The notes under the pieces were generated by a model. It saw nothing but the letters and a program-made list of their open reading frames with translations, searched no databases and was not told where the DNA came from. 64,000 bases of DNA from Rarobacter incanus (GTDB lineage Bacteria > Actinomycetota > Actinomycetes > Actinomycetales > Cellulomonadaceae): the NCBI RefSeq assembly GCF_006715765.1, contig NZ_VFNV01000001.1, positions 1,364,001 through 1,428,000 of the forward strand. Reading direction: 5' to 3'. Of the stretch, positions 26,001-34,044 are shown one piece after another. Within the stretch, counting starts at the first letter, position 1; every line of letters starts with the position of its first letter. Position numbers and translations under genes: made by a program.

Positions 26001-27496
26001 TAGGCCTCGATCTCGGAGGATGCCGTTCGCACGACGTCCGAAAGGGCCATCGGTTCACGCACGCGGCGCCCCGAGTCGATGCCGGCCAAAACCAACAGCG
26101 ATTCCGAGTTTCGCCGCATTCGGGTCGCCAGGTGGTCGAGCCGGAACAGGTTCGAGAGCACCGACGGATCTTCCTCGGTCCGTTCCAATTCGTCGAGGAA
26201 CGATAGTTGCCGGTTCAGCAGAGCGTGGTCACGACGGGCCACGTTGACGAACATTTCGGCGATGGATCCGCGCAGCGCAGCCTGCTCCTGCGCAACCTCG
26301 ATGGTGGTCGAGTTCACGTCGTTGAACGCCGTCGCAAGTTGCCCGATCTCATCTTGCGATTCGACTGGAATCGGCTGAATCACCAGGTCGGGGGTTTCGC
26401 CAGGCACCGCGACCTGCTCAACCAGGGTGGGCAGCTTGTCGCGCACGTCCTGGGCGGCGGAGGTCAGGCGTTCGAGCGGCTGCACGATGCGCCGCGCGAT
26501 GAGCAAGGCGATAATCAGCGACACCAACACCGCTGCGACCGCGATAACCAGGGTCAGCACAGCCTGGGTGCGCGCGGCGGATGCCATCTCGCCCACGTGT
26601 GAAATCAGTCGGTCGCGGACCTGCACCTGGAATTCGGCAAGTTTTGCGTCGTAGTCGGCGGTGGCCGATGCCCAAACTTCTGCCTGTTGGGTCGTGATGG
26701 CTTCGGGGCGGCTAGCGAGGATTCGGTCGCGAGCGGCTTCCTGATCCGACGCCATTTCGGGAAGCGTCAGGTCCGTGATTCCCAGGTCCGTGAGGGACGA
26801 GCGCACCGCATCCTTCAAGGTCTCGACACCCTGGACTGCGGTTGCCGCGTTGCGGGCGACGGCGTCGTCTCCCGTGATGGTCGCGCGGTCCGCAACAACC
26901 TGCGAACCGTCGCGTTCTTCATTCGCGAAGGCAGAACGCAGGTCGAAAGTGTCGGCGTAGAGGGCGAAGTACTGTGCGACTGAACGGTCCGACACCGCAT
27001 CGGTGACCGTCTGGTACAGATCTTCTTGGCTCGCGATCGTCTTGGTAAAGGTCGTAACGACTATCGGTGTCGGATCCACATTCTTTTGGTCCGCGATGTA
27101 GGCGTCAATCTTGGTTCGATCAAGATCTTCCAATCCCGCCTTGGAAACGTTCCACGCGTTGCGCACGGCGACGGGGAAGCGGGAAAAGTCGATGCCTTCG
27201 GCTTCACTCAGGTACTCGGTGCGTGCCTTATCGGTTGCAGCGCGCGCGGTCGAGAGGTCTTCCGCGTCGACCTTGCCGCCCGAGATCTTGTCGAGCGTAA
27301 GAGAGTACTCGTTTTGAATGGCGGCCATCAGCTCGTCGTGGACGGGGGTGGTGCGCGCTAGCTTTTCGTACTGGCGCCCGTCCAACGCTGACGTTACCGA
27401 TTGGACGGCAACGATGGCAGCCGCGGCGATCAAAACGATGATCGGAACAGCGAGAGTCGCAAGGATTTTTCCTCGCACGCTCAGTCGGCGAAGCAT
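23006..27496 (-). CDS. Conservon sensor-kinase-like protein (CvnA-type) with giant repeat tail
   Basis: The 1496-residue protein starts the conservon. Membrane segments at about 10-35 and 310-335 flank an extracellular sensing domain of the nitrate/sulphonate (NIT) type. A HAMP-like linker (ARRIVQPLERLTSAAQ) follows, then a histidine-kinase-like region with the ATP-binding N box ELLENATMFSDP and G box RDFGLGMTADEL. After about residue 650 a disordered acidic Ala/Pro/Glu tail of some 840 residues carries two tandem-repeat blocks (84 and 42 bp) and about 16 Trp-x-Pro-like motifs. Basic/aromatic patches also occur (MFSKFR, LFSGFR, FFGKLFGKK). The tail is much longer than usual for this family. 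Confidence 0.88.
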   Translation of the reverse strand: MLRRLSVRGKILATLAVPIIVLIAAAAIVAVQSVTSALDGRQYEKLARTTPVHDELMAAIQNEYSLTLDKISGGKVDAEDLSTARAATDKARTEYLSEAEGIDFSRFPVAVRNAWNVSKAGLEDLDRTKIDAYIADQKNVDPTPIVVTTFTKTIASQEDLYQTVTDAVSDRSVAQYFALYADTFDLRSAFANEERDGSQVVADRATITGDDAVARNAATAVQGVETLKDAVRSSLTDLGITDLTLPEMASDQEAARDRILASRPEAITTQQAEVWASATADYDAKLAEFQVQVRDRLISHVGEMASAARTQAVLTLVIAVAAVLVSLIIALLIARRIVQPLERLTSAAQDVRDKLPTLVEQVAVPGETPDLVIQPIPVESQDEIGQLATAFNDVNSTTIEVAQEQAALRGSIAEMFVNVARRDHALLNRQLSFLDELERTEEDPSVLSNLFRLDHLATRMRRNSESLLVLAGIDSGRRVREPMALSDVVRTASSEIEAYDRVSLTLLQDPEMLGHFALYAAHLIAELLENATMFSDPTQQVEVTTNADENFVSVAIRDFGLGMTADELEEARTKVQSVSAADAVGAQRLGLFVVGRLAEKLGAVVNFENAPNGGTLAVVAFPRGLFVAEHEAPGQSELPETVAPVQRSAADIAASDEWVPPVPVEEVDLAALTDGETATGMPRRRTGGAGEEAVAETPATDAVEDEEDYIVLPDLVAPDVAVSADPEHWQPDQPAEFEVGSLPTRHAKLPTRAGAADEPGAADDAVDAPAPITDVAQRGSMFSKFRSAAAPVADVPASAAESADALGAAGTEPAVGPGQDLPAAPAGQPAAPVRGGLFSGFRPTTAAPVNPGAARESVADSPDGTVEGEPGAWTPPVFADVDAAAVVAGEPEVVEGEPGAWTPPVFADVDAAAVVAGEPEVVEGEPGAWTPPVFADVDAAAVVAGEPEVVEGEPGAWTPPVFESAAVATEVGTEAPAEADEAAVSVDTGELILPRHAAPEDLERMMREYGSPEALSAAITGPLPIVADPGLYSTDAPVAEGADGTAFDADQGAEPEAGEQWAPTFAAEPDAGEQWAPTFAAEPDAGEQWAPTFAAEPEAGEQWAPTFAAEPEAGEQWAPTFAAEPEAAPDAAAAGSAIPGLVEDDEFVDDTVLSNSIEPGLAGADSAEHGLSPAAGGDEPGLEPVADEAAGDGAPGDVSGQPGAHADATLTTPAWVPAATEPLQEAPSFSAVVGADAPTPARADTKEKKQGFFGKLFGKKAKKAESTAPKAPAVESWTAPAAPATVAASPEPATYAPATPAPVTPEPAASEQSWVAPPLGLNAPAGTEGALPDEPAAWVPAVAPMAPETAAVDEAIDETGFKASYITPPAPVEKHGWSPDAIDYNAPDTPRSMSPELAAMLASRADLQDQALAELSQLSSYRPQQEVKGGAGLVKRKKTEVPDTAEGDEDPTKQKITRDAAELRSRLSAFHSGTSRGREAVVKPAVNSDPSAEGDS
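24118..24341. repeat. 42-bp tandem repeat (5 full units) in the kinase tail
   Basis: Five nearly identical 42-bp units encode a 14-residue motif with EQWAPTFAAEP, and part of a sixth follows. Units differ only at Glu/Asp codons, so they expanded recently. Confidence 0.9.
24615..24902. repeat. 84-bp tandem repeat (about 3.4 units) in the kinase tail
   Basis: The units start at 24615, 24699, 24783 and 24867 and encode a 28-residue motif containing GAWTPPVFADVDAAAVV. Sequence identity between units is almost complete. Confidence 0.9.
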
Positions 27497-27763
27497 CGCA
27501 CCCTCCAGTCACTTGCCTGACATTTCCTAAAAGCAACCCCGCGCGTCAGGCGCGGGGCCGCTGCTAATACTTTCGGCCAGTCACACCAGCATCATGAGTA
27601 TCAAGAGTGACTCTAGCCTGAGACTTGCCCCCGCCCGCAATTCTTCGAGTTGCGAGTACGAACCGGCCCCATTGCCGTTGCTACTCCAAGTACCTGCCGA
27701 ACGCCAGCCTACCTGCATGTTCGGCCGTCTCGAAAGTCTGCGCCGCGGAGCACCCGACAGACA
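27497..27763. other. Intergenic region between the conservon and serS
   Basis: This 267-bp stretch holds the conservon promoter and the serS 3' end. A GC-rich hairpin (CCCCGCGC..GCGCGGGG, about 27538-27557) is present and could act as a terminator. No coding frame is supported. Confidence 0.5.
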
Positions 27764-29032
27764 TCACCGCGGCTCCAACCGTTCCAGCCCGCCGAGGTAC
27801 GGGCGCAGGCCCTGCGGAACGATGACAGATCCATCCGCCTGCTGATGATTCTCAAGAATCGCAACGATCCACCGCGTGGTTGCCAGGGTGCCATTCAGGG
27901 TCGCAACAGCACGTGTGGCCCCGCTTGCGCTCCGCTCCCGAATGCCGAGTCTCCGCGCCTGGTAGGTCGTGCAGTTCGAGGTCGAGGTCAGTTCGAGGAA
28001 CCGTTCCTGTGTAGGCAGCCAAGCCTCACAGTCGAATTTCCGGGCCGCGGACGATCCCAGGTCACCAGCCGCGGTGTCGATCACGCGGTAGGGAAGATCG
28101 ACGAGCGCCAACATCTCCTCTTCGAGGGCGAGCAGGCGGAGGTGTTCGGCGGCCGCGTCCTCGACGGTCGTGTAGCTGAACATCTCAACCTTGTGGAACT
28201 GGTGGACGCGAATGATGCCGCGCACGTCCTTGCCGTGGGACCCCGCCTCGCGGCGGTAACACGCCGACCAACCCGCGTATCGCAGCGGCCCGTCGCTAAG
28301 ATCCACGATTTCGTCGGAGTGGTAGCCGGCCAACGCGACCTCACTGGTTCCCACCAAGTACAGGTCGTCGGTTCCCAGGTGGTAGATCTCGTCCGCATGG
28401 CGCCCCAAGAATCCCGTTCCGGCCATGACCTCCGGCTTGACGAGGGTGGGAGTGATGACCGGAGTGAAACCCGCTTGCACCGCCTTGTCGACCGCCGCGT
28501 TCAGCAGCGCCAGCTCGAGGCGCGCACCCACGCCCGTCAAGTAGTAGAAGCGCGAACCGGAAACCTTTGCCCCGCGCGCAGTGTCGATGGCTCCAAGGCC
28601 CTCGCCCAGCGCCAGGTGATCAGCCGGAGCGAAGCCCTCGTCCTGAAAGTTCCTGGGTGTGCCGACGGTCCTGACGACGATATAGTCGTCCTCGCCGCCG
28701 GGGGGCGCCCCCTCAACAACGTTCTGGATCTGCGCAGTCAGATTCGACAGCTCCGCCGCGGCCTGATTCGACTCAGCCTGGAATGCCTTGACCCGCTCCG
28801 CGAGTTGCTTAGTGTGTGCCAGCAAGGCGGGCTTTTCATCGGACGAGGCCGCCGCGACCTTTTTGCCCAGCGATTTCTGTTCCGCACGCGCCGCTTCGAA
28901 CGCCGCAAGCGCGTCGCGGCGGCGGGCGTCGGCGGCAATCGCCTGGTCCACCAGGTCAGGGTCTTCCCCGCGCAAGCGCTGGGAAGCGCGGATCAATTCG
29001 GGGTCATCGCGCAATACACTGAGGTCAATCAC
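27764..29032 (-). CDS. serS: Seryl-tRNA synthetase
   Basis: The 422-residue enzyme charges tRNA-Ser with serine; two tRNA-Ser genes lie in this window. The N-terminal coiled-coil arm spans about 30-110. Class II motif 2 appears as [19 protein letters not shown], with [10 protein letters not shown] after it, and motif 3 as [16 protein letters not shown]. The length is normal. The start has only 37 bp between it and the divergent lipid-kinase-like gene, so their promoters must overlap. Confidence 0.97.
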   Translation of the reverse strand: MIDLSVLRDDPELIRASQRLRGEDPDLVDQAIAADARRRDALAAFEAARAEQKSLGKKVAAASSDEKPALLAHTKQLAERVKAFQAESNQAAAELSNLTAQIQNVVEGAPPGGEDDYIVVRTVGTPRNFQDEGFAPADHLALGEGLGAIDTARGAKVSGSRFYYLTGVGARLELALLNAAVDKAVQAGFTPVITPTLVKPEVMAGTGFLGRHADEIYHLGTDDLYLVGTSEVALAGYHSDEIVDLSDGPLRYAGWSACYRREAGSHGKDVRGIIRVHQFHKVEMFSYTTVEDAAAEHLRLLALEEEMLALVDLPYRVIDTAAGDLGSSAARKFDCEAWLPTQERFLELTSTSNCTTYQARRLGIRERSASGATRAVATLNGTLATTRWIVAILENHQQADGSVIVPQGLRPYLGGLERLEPR

Positions 29033-29069
29033 GGTGCCAGATTATCCCGTCAGGCGCTAACGTGGATGC

Positions 29070-30167
29070 ATGACCGTACGCGATTGGCTGATATTACTTG
29101 CAATTTTCGTTGCAATTGGTTCATTCGCGACCGCCTGGTTGGCCTTGAAGCTGGCGCGCGGGGCGCGCAATGGAGGGCCCGCCGACGCCCCGGCTCCCGA
29201 ATCGGCGCCCGATTCGTACGCGTTCATCGTCAACCCCTCCAAGACCAGCACGATCCAATTCAGGTCACAGGTGCTCGCTCATTTCGCGCGGCACGGGCTT
29301 GCGGCGCCCTCGTTCTACGAGACGACGAAGGATGATCCCGGACGAGGCCAGGCCGCCCGCGCGATCGCGGAGGGAGCCACCGTTGTCGTCGCCGCTGGGG
29401 GTGATGGGACGGTGCGCTCCGTTGCCGGAGCGGTAGCCGCCGCCGGCGCGATCATGGGCCTGGTCCCCCTGGGAACCGGAAACCTGCTGGCGCGCAATAT
29501 CGACATCGATGTCACCAGCGTTCCTTCCGCGCTGTCAACCGTCACCTTCGGCGCGACCCGGCCCATAGACTTGGGAATGTTGCGCGTCGTCGAGGCCGGG
29601 GACGATGTCCCCCACGGCGCGGACGCTGAGCCGGAGCCATTTCTTGTCATCGGCGGGATCGGGTTCGACGGGGCGATGGTCGCCGATACCAGCTCGACGT
29701 TGAAGGAGCGGGTTGGCTGGCTGGCGTACTTTTTCGCCGCCTTCCGGCACCTGCACGCGCGCCGCCCCCGCATGCGCATCCGCATTGACCAAGGACGCGT
29801 CTTCACCGTCCGGCTGCGCACCATCCTCATCGGTAACTGCGGGAGGTTGCCCGGCGGTTTGAACCTCATCCCCGACGCGGTCATTGACGATGGCAGGCTC
29901 GACGTCGCGGCACTAGATGCACGCGGTGGCCTGGCGGGCTGGGCGCAGTTGTTCGGCGAAGTGGTCATGCAGGGCCTCGGAATCCGCAATTCGTCGCCGA
30001 AAAAGATCGGCCGGATTGACCACGTGACCGCCACGCGGATCGCGGTCCGCGTTCTGGATGGGACCGAGCCGGTGCAAGTCGACGGGGACACCCTCGGGGC
30101 CGCGTCCAAGATCGAGGCCTGGATAGAGCCGCAAGCGTTGCGCGTGCGCGCACCCGCCGCCTCGTGA
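29070..30167 (+). CDS. Diacylglycerol/sphingosine-kinase-family protein with N-terminal membrane segment
   Basis: The 365-residue protein has an N-terminal membrane helix (about 6-28) and a DAGK catalytic domain. Nucleotide-binding landmarks are FIVNPSKTS, the GGDGTVRSVAG loop (110-120) and VPLGTGNLLARN. It probably phosphorylates a lipid alcohol at the inner face of the membrane. Its stop overlaps the GTG start of the following membrane protein, so the two are co-translated. The substrate is not evident. Confidence 0.85.
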   Translation: MTVRDWLILLAIFVAIGSFATAWLALKLARGARNGGPADAPAPESAPDSYAFIVNPSKTSTIQFRSQVLAHFARHGLAAPSFYETTKDDPGRGQAARAIAEGATVVVAAGGDGTVRSVAGAVAAAGAIMGLVPLGTGNLLARNIDIDVTSVPSALSTVTFGATRPIDLGMLRVVEAGDDVPHGADAEPEPFLVIGGIGFDGAMVADTSSTLKERVGWLAYFFAAFRHLHARRPRMRIRIDQGRVFTVRLRTILIGNCGRLPGGLNLIPDAVIDDGRLDVAALDARGGLAGWAQLFGEVVMQGLGIRNSSPKKIGRIDHVTATRIAVRVLDGTEPVQVDGDTLGAASKIEAWIEPQALRVRAPAAS

Positions 30168-32374
30168 GCGGGCGCCGTCCGCTCCGGGCGCTGGTGTGGG
30201 TGTTCTTGGGGATCCTGCTGGCCGGCGCCGGATCTCCGATCGCGCACGCCGCGACTCTCACCTATCCAGCCACCACCACCCACACCAACCCAGCACCCAC
30301 AGCCACCACAACAACAACCGCCGATTCGGTGGTACTGCTGGGTTTGCGGGCAGTGAATTGGGAAACCGTCGCCGCGCGGCTCGATGATTACCCGCTACTT
30401 CGAACCTTCATGTCCGAAGGCCTGGTTGCGCAATCGCTGGTCAACAACGGCATCCAGTCACGGTGCGCCATCGACGGCTGGCTCATGGTTAGTGCCGGGA
30501 CTCGCGCCTGGTACCACCCGGAATCGGGGTGCATTGAACCCGCGGTATCGGGAAGCGGGGACGATGCGCGAGTGGCGGACTGGGGCAGCTACACGAGGGC
30601 GGCGGCTACCCAGTCCTACAGACCCGCCCTCGGGACGCTCGGGGACGCCGTCGCCGCGGCGGGCATATCTGCGGGAGCGATCGGTCCGGGAGCCGCTGTG
30701 GCGCTGGCTACTTCAGGCGGCACCGTTGCCGGCACCGTCAGCAGTCCGCCGACGGAATCCGCTTTGACGCAGGCGCTCGACGAGCTAGCTGCCACCCGTT
30801 CGCTAGTCGTGGTCGACGTGGCGGGCAGCGCCGCCGCGGCCCTCCCCGTCGACCAGCTGCGGCGCACGGAAGCGGCGCTGGCGACCCTCGACACGGGCGA
30901 TCCCGGCCTGACCCACACCACGGTCGTCATCGCTTCGCTGACCGATGACGAGGGGGCGGCCGCACCCGGCTCCCTGCAATTCTTCGCGTCCAACCTGGAT
31001 CGAGTGGCGGGCGTCGCCTCGTCCGCTAGCACCCGCACGCAGGGGCTAGTGCTTTCGACCGACCTGCTCGCCACTGTCTGCGCGCAGATCGAGCCCTTGC
31101 AAGGCACCGAATCTGGTATCGGATCTCCGATCGTCTCGGCCCCGAATTCAACGCGCGTGGGCGTCCGGGTTGCGCAGGATCAAAGCAAGCCTGGGGCCAA
31201 GGTGGAGGCGGACCTCGCATCTCGCATCACCGTGCTGACGAACATTGCGACGCGCTCGCAGGCAGGGGCCGCGACCCAAATCCCCTACGTCGTCGGATTG
31301 GGCTGCGCCGGCGCACTACTCGCGGTCCTGGCATTCGTTCGCTGGCGCAGCCGCAGAACCCGCCTAGCCATCCGTTTTGGTGCCCTATGGCTGGCTTTCA
31401 TGCCCGCATCCACGCTCGTCGCTTCCGCAACAAGCTGGTGGAGGAGCGATACGCCGGCGCTGGCCCTCGCGTCACTGGCTTCCCTGACGGCGCTCGCGTT
31501 CGCCGCAGCGACCATCAGTTTCATTAGGTCTGGCACCACCCGCTGGCCCGCTGCGGCCCGCATGACGGTCGTCGTCGCATCGGTTACCGCGTTGATCATC
31601 ACGGTGGATGTCATCCGCGGGTGCCCGTGGTCGACGGGATCCCCCCTGGGGACGCAGGTATTGCAGGCGGGACGCTTCTACGGAATGAACAACACGGCTT
31701 TTGCGCTGTGGTCCGTTGCGCTCTTGACGGCTGTCGCGATGGTCTCAACTCGTACGTCGCAACGCCATCGCCGGAGCACACTGGCAGCAGTGATAGTCAT
31801 TGGGCTCGGGCTCACGGGGTTCGAGCTATCCTCCCGGTTTGGCGCAGACCTCGGCGGGGGTCTTGCCCTCCTGCCTGGATTTGCGGTCCTTGCGATCGTC
31901 GTCGCACGGTGGCGTTTGACCGGCGCACGGTTGGTCGGCTGCGCGATCGGGGCCGTCGCGCTCGCCGCTGTCGGGGCGTGGGCGGCGGCGCGGGGGGACT
32001 CGTCCAGCCATATCGGCCGATTCATGTCGACGTTGGCATCTGCGGAAACGGCGGCAACCGTGGGACGCAAGTTCGTGGGGGCGTTCGGCGCCCTCGCGAC
32101 CGAACCGCTGCTCGGCGGAACCGCCCTCATCGCGGTGGGGTCGCTGGCCGCGCTGGTTTGGCGGTGGCGCGACCACGCCCGCGTGCCGAGTTGGGGGTTC
32201 GCTCTGGTTGCGACGTGCGTAACCGCTAGCGCCTTGAACGATTCGGGGCTAGCGATCACCGGTTGGATGGTTCTGCTGGCGGGCAGCCTGGTCGTTGTGC
32301 GACGCGGCCCGTTGCCGCTAGTTGGGGCGGATGTGGCTAAACCCCGCGCGCAGCCGACGCGCGTTGATGGCTAG
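30164..32374 (+). CDS. Large polytopic membrane protein with alkaline-phosphatase-like extracytoplasmic domain
   Basis: This 736-residue protein has a signal/anchor segment (8-30), a Thr/Pro-rich linker and an extracytoplasmic domain of about 320 residues. The pattern there (SVVLLGLRAVNWE, VAGSAAAALPVDQL) recalls the alkaline-phosphatase/sulfatase-like fold seen in related actinobacterial membrane proteins. About ten membrane segments follow from residue 370. No full metal-site set is visible, so enzymatic activity is uncertain. It begins with a GTG overlapping the preceding stop. Its 3' end overlaps the convergent glycosyltransferase by 57 bp. Confidence 0.65.
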   Translation: MSGRRPLRALVWVFLGILLAGAGSPIAHAATLTYPATTTHTNPAPTATTTTTADSVVLLGLRAVNWETVAARLDDYPLLRTFMSEGLVAQSLVNNGIQSRCAIDGWLMVSAGTRAWYHPESGCIEPAVSGSGDDARVADWGSYTRAAATQSYRPALGTLGDAVAAAGISAGAIGPGAAVALATSGGTVAGTVSSPPTESALTQALDELAATRSLVVVDVAGSAAAALPVDQLRRTEAALATLDTGDPGLTHTTVVIASLTDDEGAAAPGSLQFFASNLDRVAGVASSASTRTQGLVLSTDLLATVCAQIEPLQGTESGIGSPIVSAPNSTRVGVRVAQDQSKPGAKVEADLASRITVLTNIATRSQAGAATQIPYVVGLGCAGALLAVLAFVRWRSRRTRLAIRFGALWLAFMPASTLVASATSWWRSDTPALALASLASLTALAFAAATISFIRSGTTRWPAAARMTVVVASVTALIITVDVIRGCPWSTGSPLGTQVLQAGRFYGMNNTAFALWSVALLTAVAMVSTRTSQRHRRSTLAAVIVIGLGLTGFELSSRFGADLGGGLALLPGFAVLAIVVARWRLTGARLVGCAIGAVALAAVGAWAAARGDSSSHIGRFMSTLASAETAATVGRKFVGAFGALATEPLLGGTALIAVGSLAALVWRWRDHARVPSWGFALVATCVTASALNDSGLAITGWMVLLAGSLVVVRRGPLPLVGADVAKPRAQPTRVDG

Positions 32375-33073
32375 GACAACGTCCCGGAACTGCGCCGCGC
32401 GGTGGGCCTGGCCCGCGAGCGAGTTGTCCGAGGGCCGGTGTCGCAGGTCGCAGGGGATCTCGGCGACGGCGTAGCCGGACCGCAGCAGGTCAATCGTGAG
32501 CCCGACTTCTACGCCCCACCCGTGCGCGAGCGGCGAAGCGGCCTCGAATGCGTCACGCGTCAAGCACCTGATGCCGGATAGCGGCTGACTGGGGGTCCAC
32601 CCCGTGAGACGGGAGATAGCCCGCCGCGCCGTACGCACCACGAATCCGCGGCCTCCGGCCCCCGGTTGTGGAGGCAAGACGGCGATGGACATGTCTGCTT
32701 CGCCGTCGAGGACCGGCTGCACCAGGGGCGCCGCATTGACCGCAGTTTCCGCCAGGTCACCGTCAAGAAAGAGTAAGAGCCTGGCAGGGTGTCCCTCCGG
32801 ATCGCGCATGGCGACAACTGCCGCTCCGGTTTCCAGAGCGGCCGCTTTGCCACGGTTGCGCGAATGCCGGACGACTACAGCGCCCGCGCCGCGCGCGACA
32901 TCCTGCGTGTTGTCCTCGGATCCATCATCAACTACGAGTACCAAGTCCACGTAGGGGATGGCGCGCGCCGAACGGACAGTCGCCGCGATGCGCCGTGCCT
33001 CATCCTTAGCTGGGATGACAACAGCCACGCGCTTGCGCACTGCCCGTCCACCATTGGCGCTCTGTGCGTTCAC
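32318..33073 (-). CDS. GT2-family glycosyltransferase
   Basis: The 251-residue protein is an inverting nucleotide-sugar transferase of family 2. It starts VAVVIPAKDEARRIAATV, binds the nucleotide at VVDDGSEDNT and carries a metal-binding DxD-like motif in LFLDGDLA. The acceptor part (SGIRCLTRDAFEAA, HGWGVEVGLTIDLL) resembles polyprenol-phosphate or phosphoglycerate glucosyltransferases. No membrane segment is seen, so it is soluble or peripheral. The start codon is GTG at 33073. Confidence 0.85.
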   Translation of the reverse strand: MNAQSANGGRAVRKRVAVVIPAKDEARRIAATVRSARAIPYVDLVLVVDDGSEDNTQDVARGAGAVVVRHSRNRGKAAALETGAAVVAMRDPEGHPARLLLFLDGDLAETAVNAAPLVQPVLDGEADMSIAVLPPQPGAGGRGFVVRTARRAISRLTGWTPSQPLSGIRCLTRDAFEAASPLAHGWGVEVGLTIDLLRSGYAVAEIPCDLRHRPSDNSLAGQAHRAAQFRDVVLAINARRLRAGFSHIRPN

Positions 33074-33135
33074 AGGTTCTATCGTAGTCGTAATACCGAG
33101 GTCTTGCGATCGTCACGGTACAACCAAGTACCAAC

Positions 33136-33175
33136 GCCGCGGCTTCGGCCCGATTGGTCGGACCGAAGCCACGGC
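33136..33175 (-). terminator. Possible terminator hairpin after the DUF5926 gene
   Basis: Arms of 15 nt around GGCTTCGG pair with two mismatches or wobbles and a 10-nt loop, between two minus-strand genes. No T-run follows, so termination is not certain. Confidence 0.45.
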
Positions 33176-33195
33176 GCTGAGGTCTTCGCCTGGTG

Positions 33196-34035
33196 CTAGC
33201 GGAGAGTCTTTTGGCGAGCAACGATTCCCGCGCGAGCCCGCCGCTGGTACACGTCGAGGGCCGAATCGTCGTCTATTGCCGCGGTGAACTTCGGCAAGAA
33301 TTCTGCCGCCGCCTCCTCGATGTCTTCCGCTTCGCTCCCGCGGGGGAGCTCCCACACCGGGATCGAGATCCCGGAGGCACGGAAGGCGCCGATGTACTTT
33401 CCACCGCCGATCGTCGATTCGCGCTTCACGTGCAGGCGCGCCAGCGCGTCCAAAACCTTCTCCTCATCCTGCGCGAATGACCATCGCAGGAATTCACGCG
33501 CGCCCATCCGGCACCAGAACGCGTGCGGGACCGACTTCAGTTGCACCGTTTCGATGATCGCGTCTGCTGCCTCTTTGAGCGAGGCGTCCAACTCCTTCGA
33601 TCGCTCCACCGTCGGGTCGAGCCAGAAATCGAAGTTGTCATGAACGTGAATGTCGATGGGCTTTGTCAGGTCCAAGATGTCCTGCAGGCGCGGTCCTGGG
33701 CCCGGAATCGTTTGGTTCACGATCGGGGTCCCGGGCTCCAATTCGAGCGCCGCGAGAATACGGTCCGCGAGATCGCGGCTAAGGTCGCCGGAACCTGCAT
33801 GCGTTTGCAGGGCGATCAGAACGGCACCATCGGTGCGGTGCAAGGCGGGCCACGACTCGGGCAGCGAGGTCACAAACGTGATCTCTCTGCCGCCGTATTC
33901 CTTTGCCAGCGTCGCAACGGCGGTGGCGGCCGGAATGATCTCGCGCATAGCCACGAGGTCGGGTTCTGCGGGAATCCCCTCGAACGGGCGCAGGACAAAA
34001 TCAACGGAAGATTGTGCAGACATGTCGGCCATCAT
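33196..34035 (-). CDS. DUF5926 family protein
   Basis: The 279-residue soluble protein belongs to DUF5926, an actinobacterial family sometimes mislabelled as a SecA relative. Family landmarks are VLRPFEGIPAEPDLVAMRE, IIPAATAVATL, HDNFDFWLDPTVE and VWELPRGSEAEDIEEA. No catalytic motif is evident and its role is unknown. Start codons at 34035, 34032 and 34023 are all possible. Confidence 0.8.
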   Translation of the reverse strand: MMADMSAQSSVDFVLRPFEGIPAEPDLVAMREIIPAATAVATLAKEYGGREITFVTSLPESWPALHRTDGAVLIALQTHAGSGDLSRDLADRILAALELEPGTPIVNQTIPGPGPRLQDILDLTKPIDIHVHDNFDFWLDPTVERSKELDASLKEAADAIIETVQLKSVPHAFWCRMGAREFLRWSFAQDEEKVLDALARLHVKRESTIGGGKYIGAFRASGISIPVWELPRGSEAEDIEEAAAEFLPKFTAAIDDDSALDVYQRRARAGIVARQKTLR

Positions 34036-34044
34036 ATCCGCCCG

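Noticed and set aside
23352-26206. Long plus-strand open frames opposite the conservon kinase
   Set aside because: They mirror the repeat-rich GC-biased minus-strand gene and have no starts or conserved patterns of their own.
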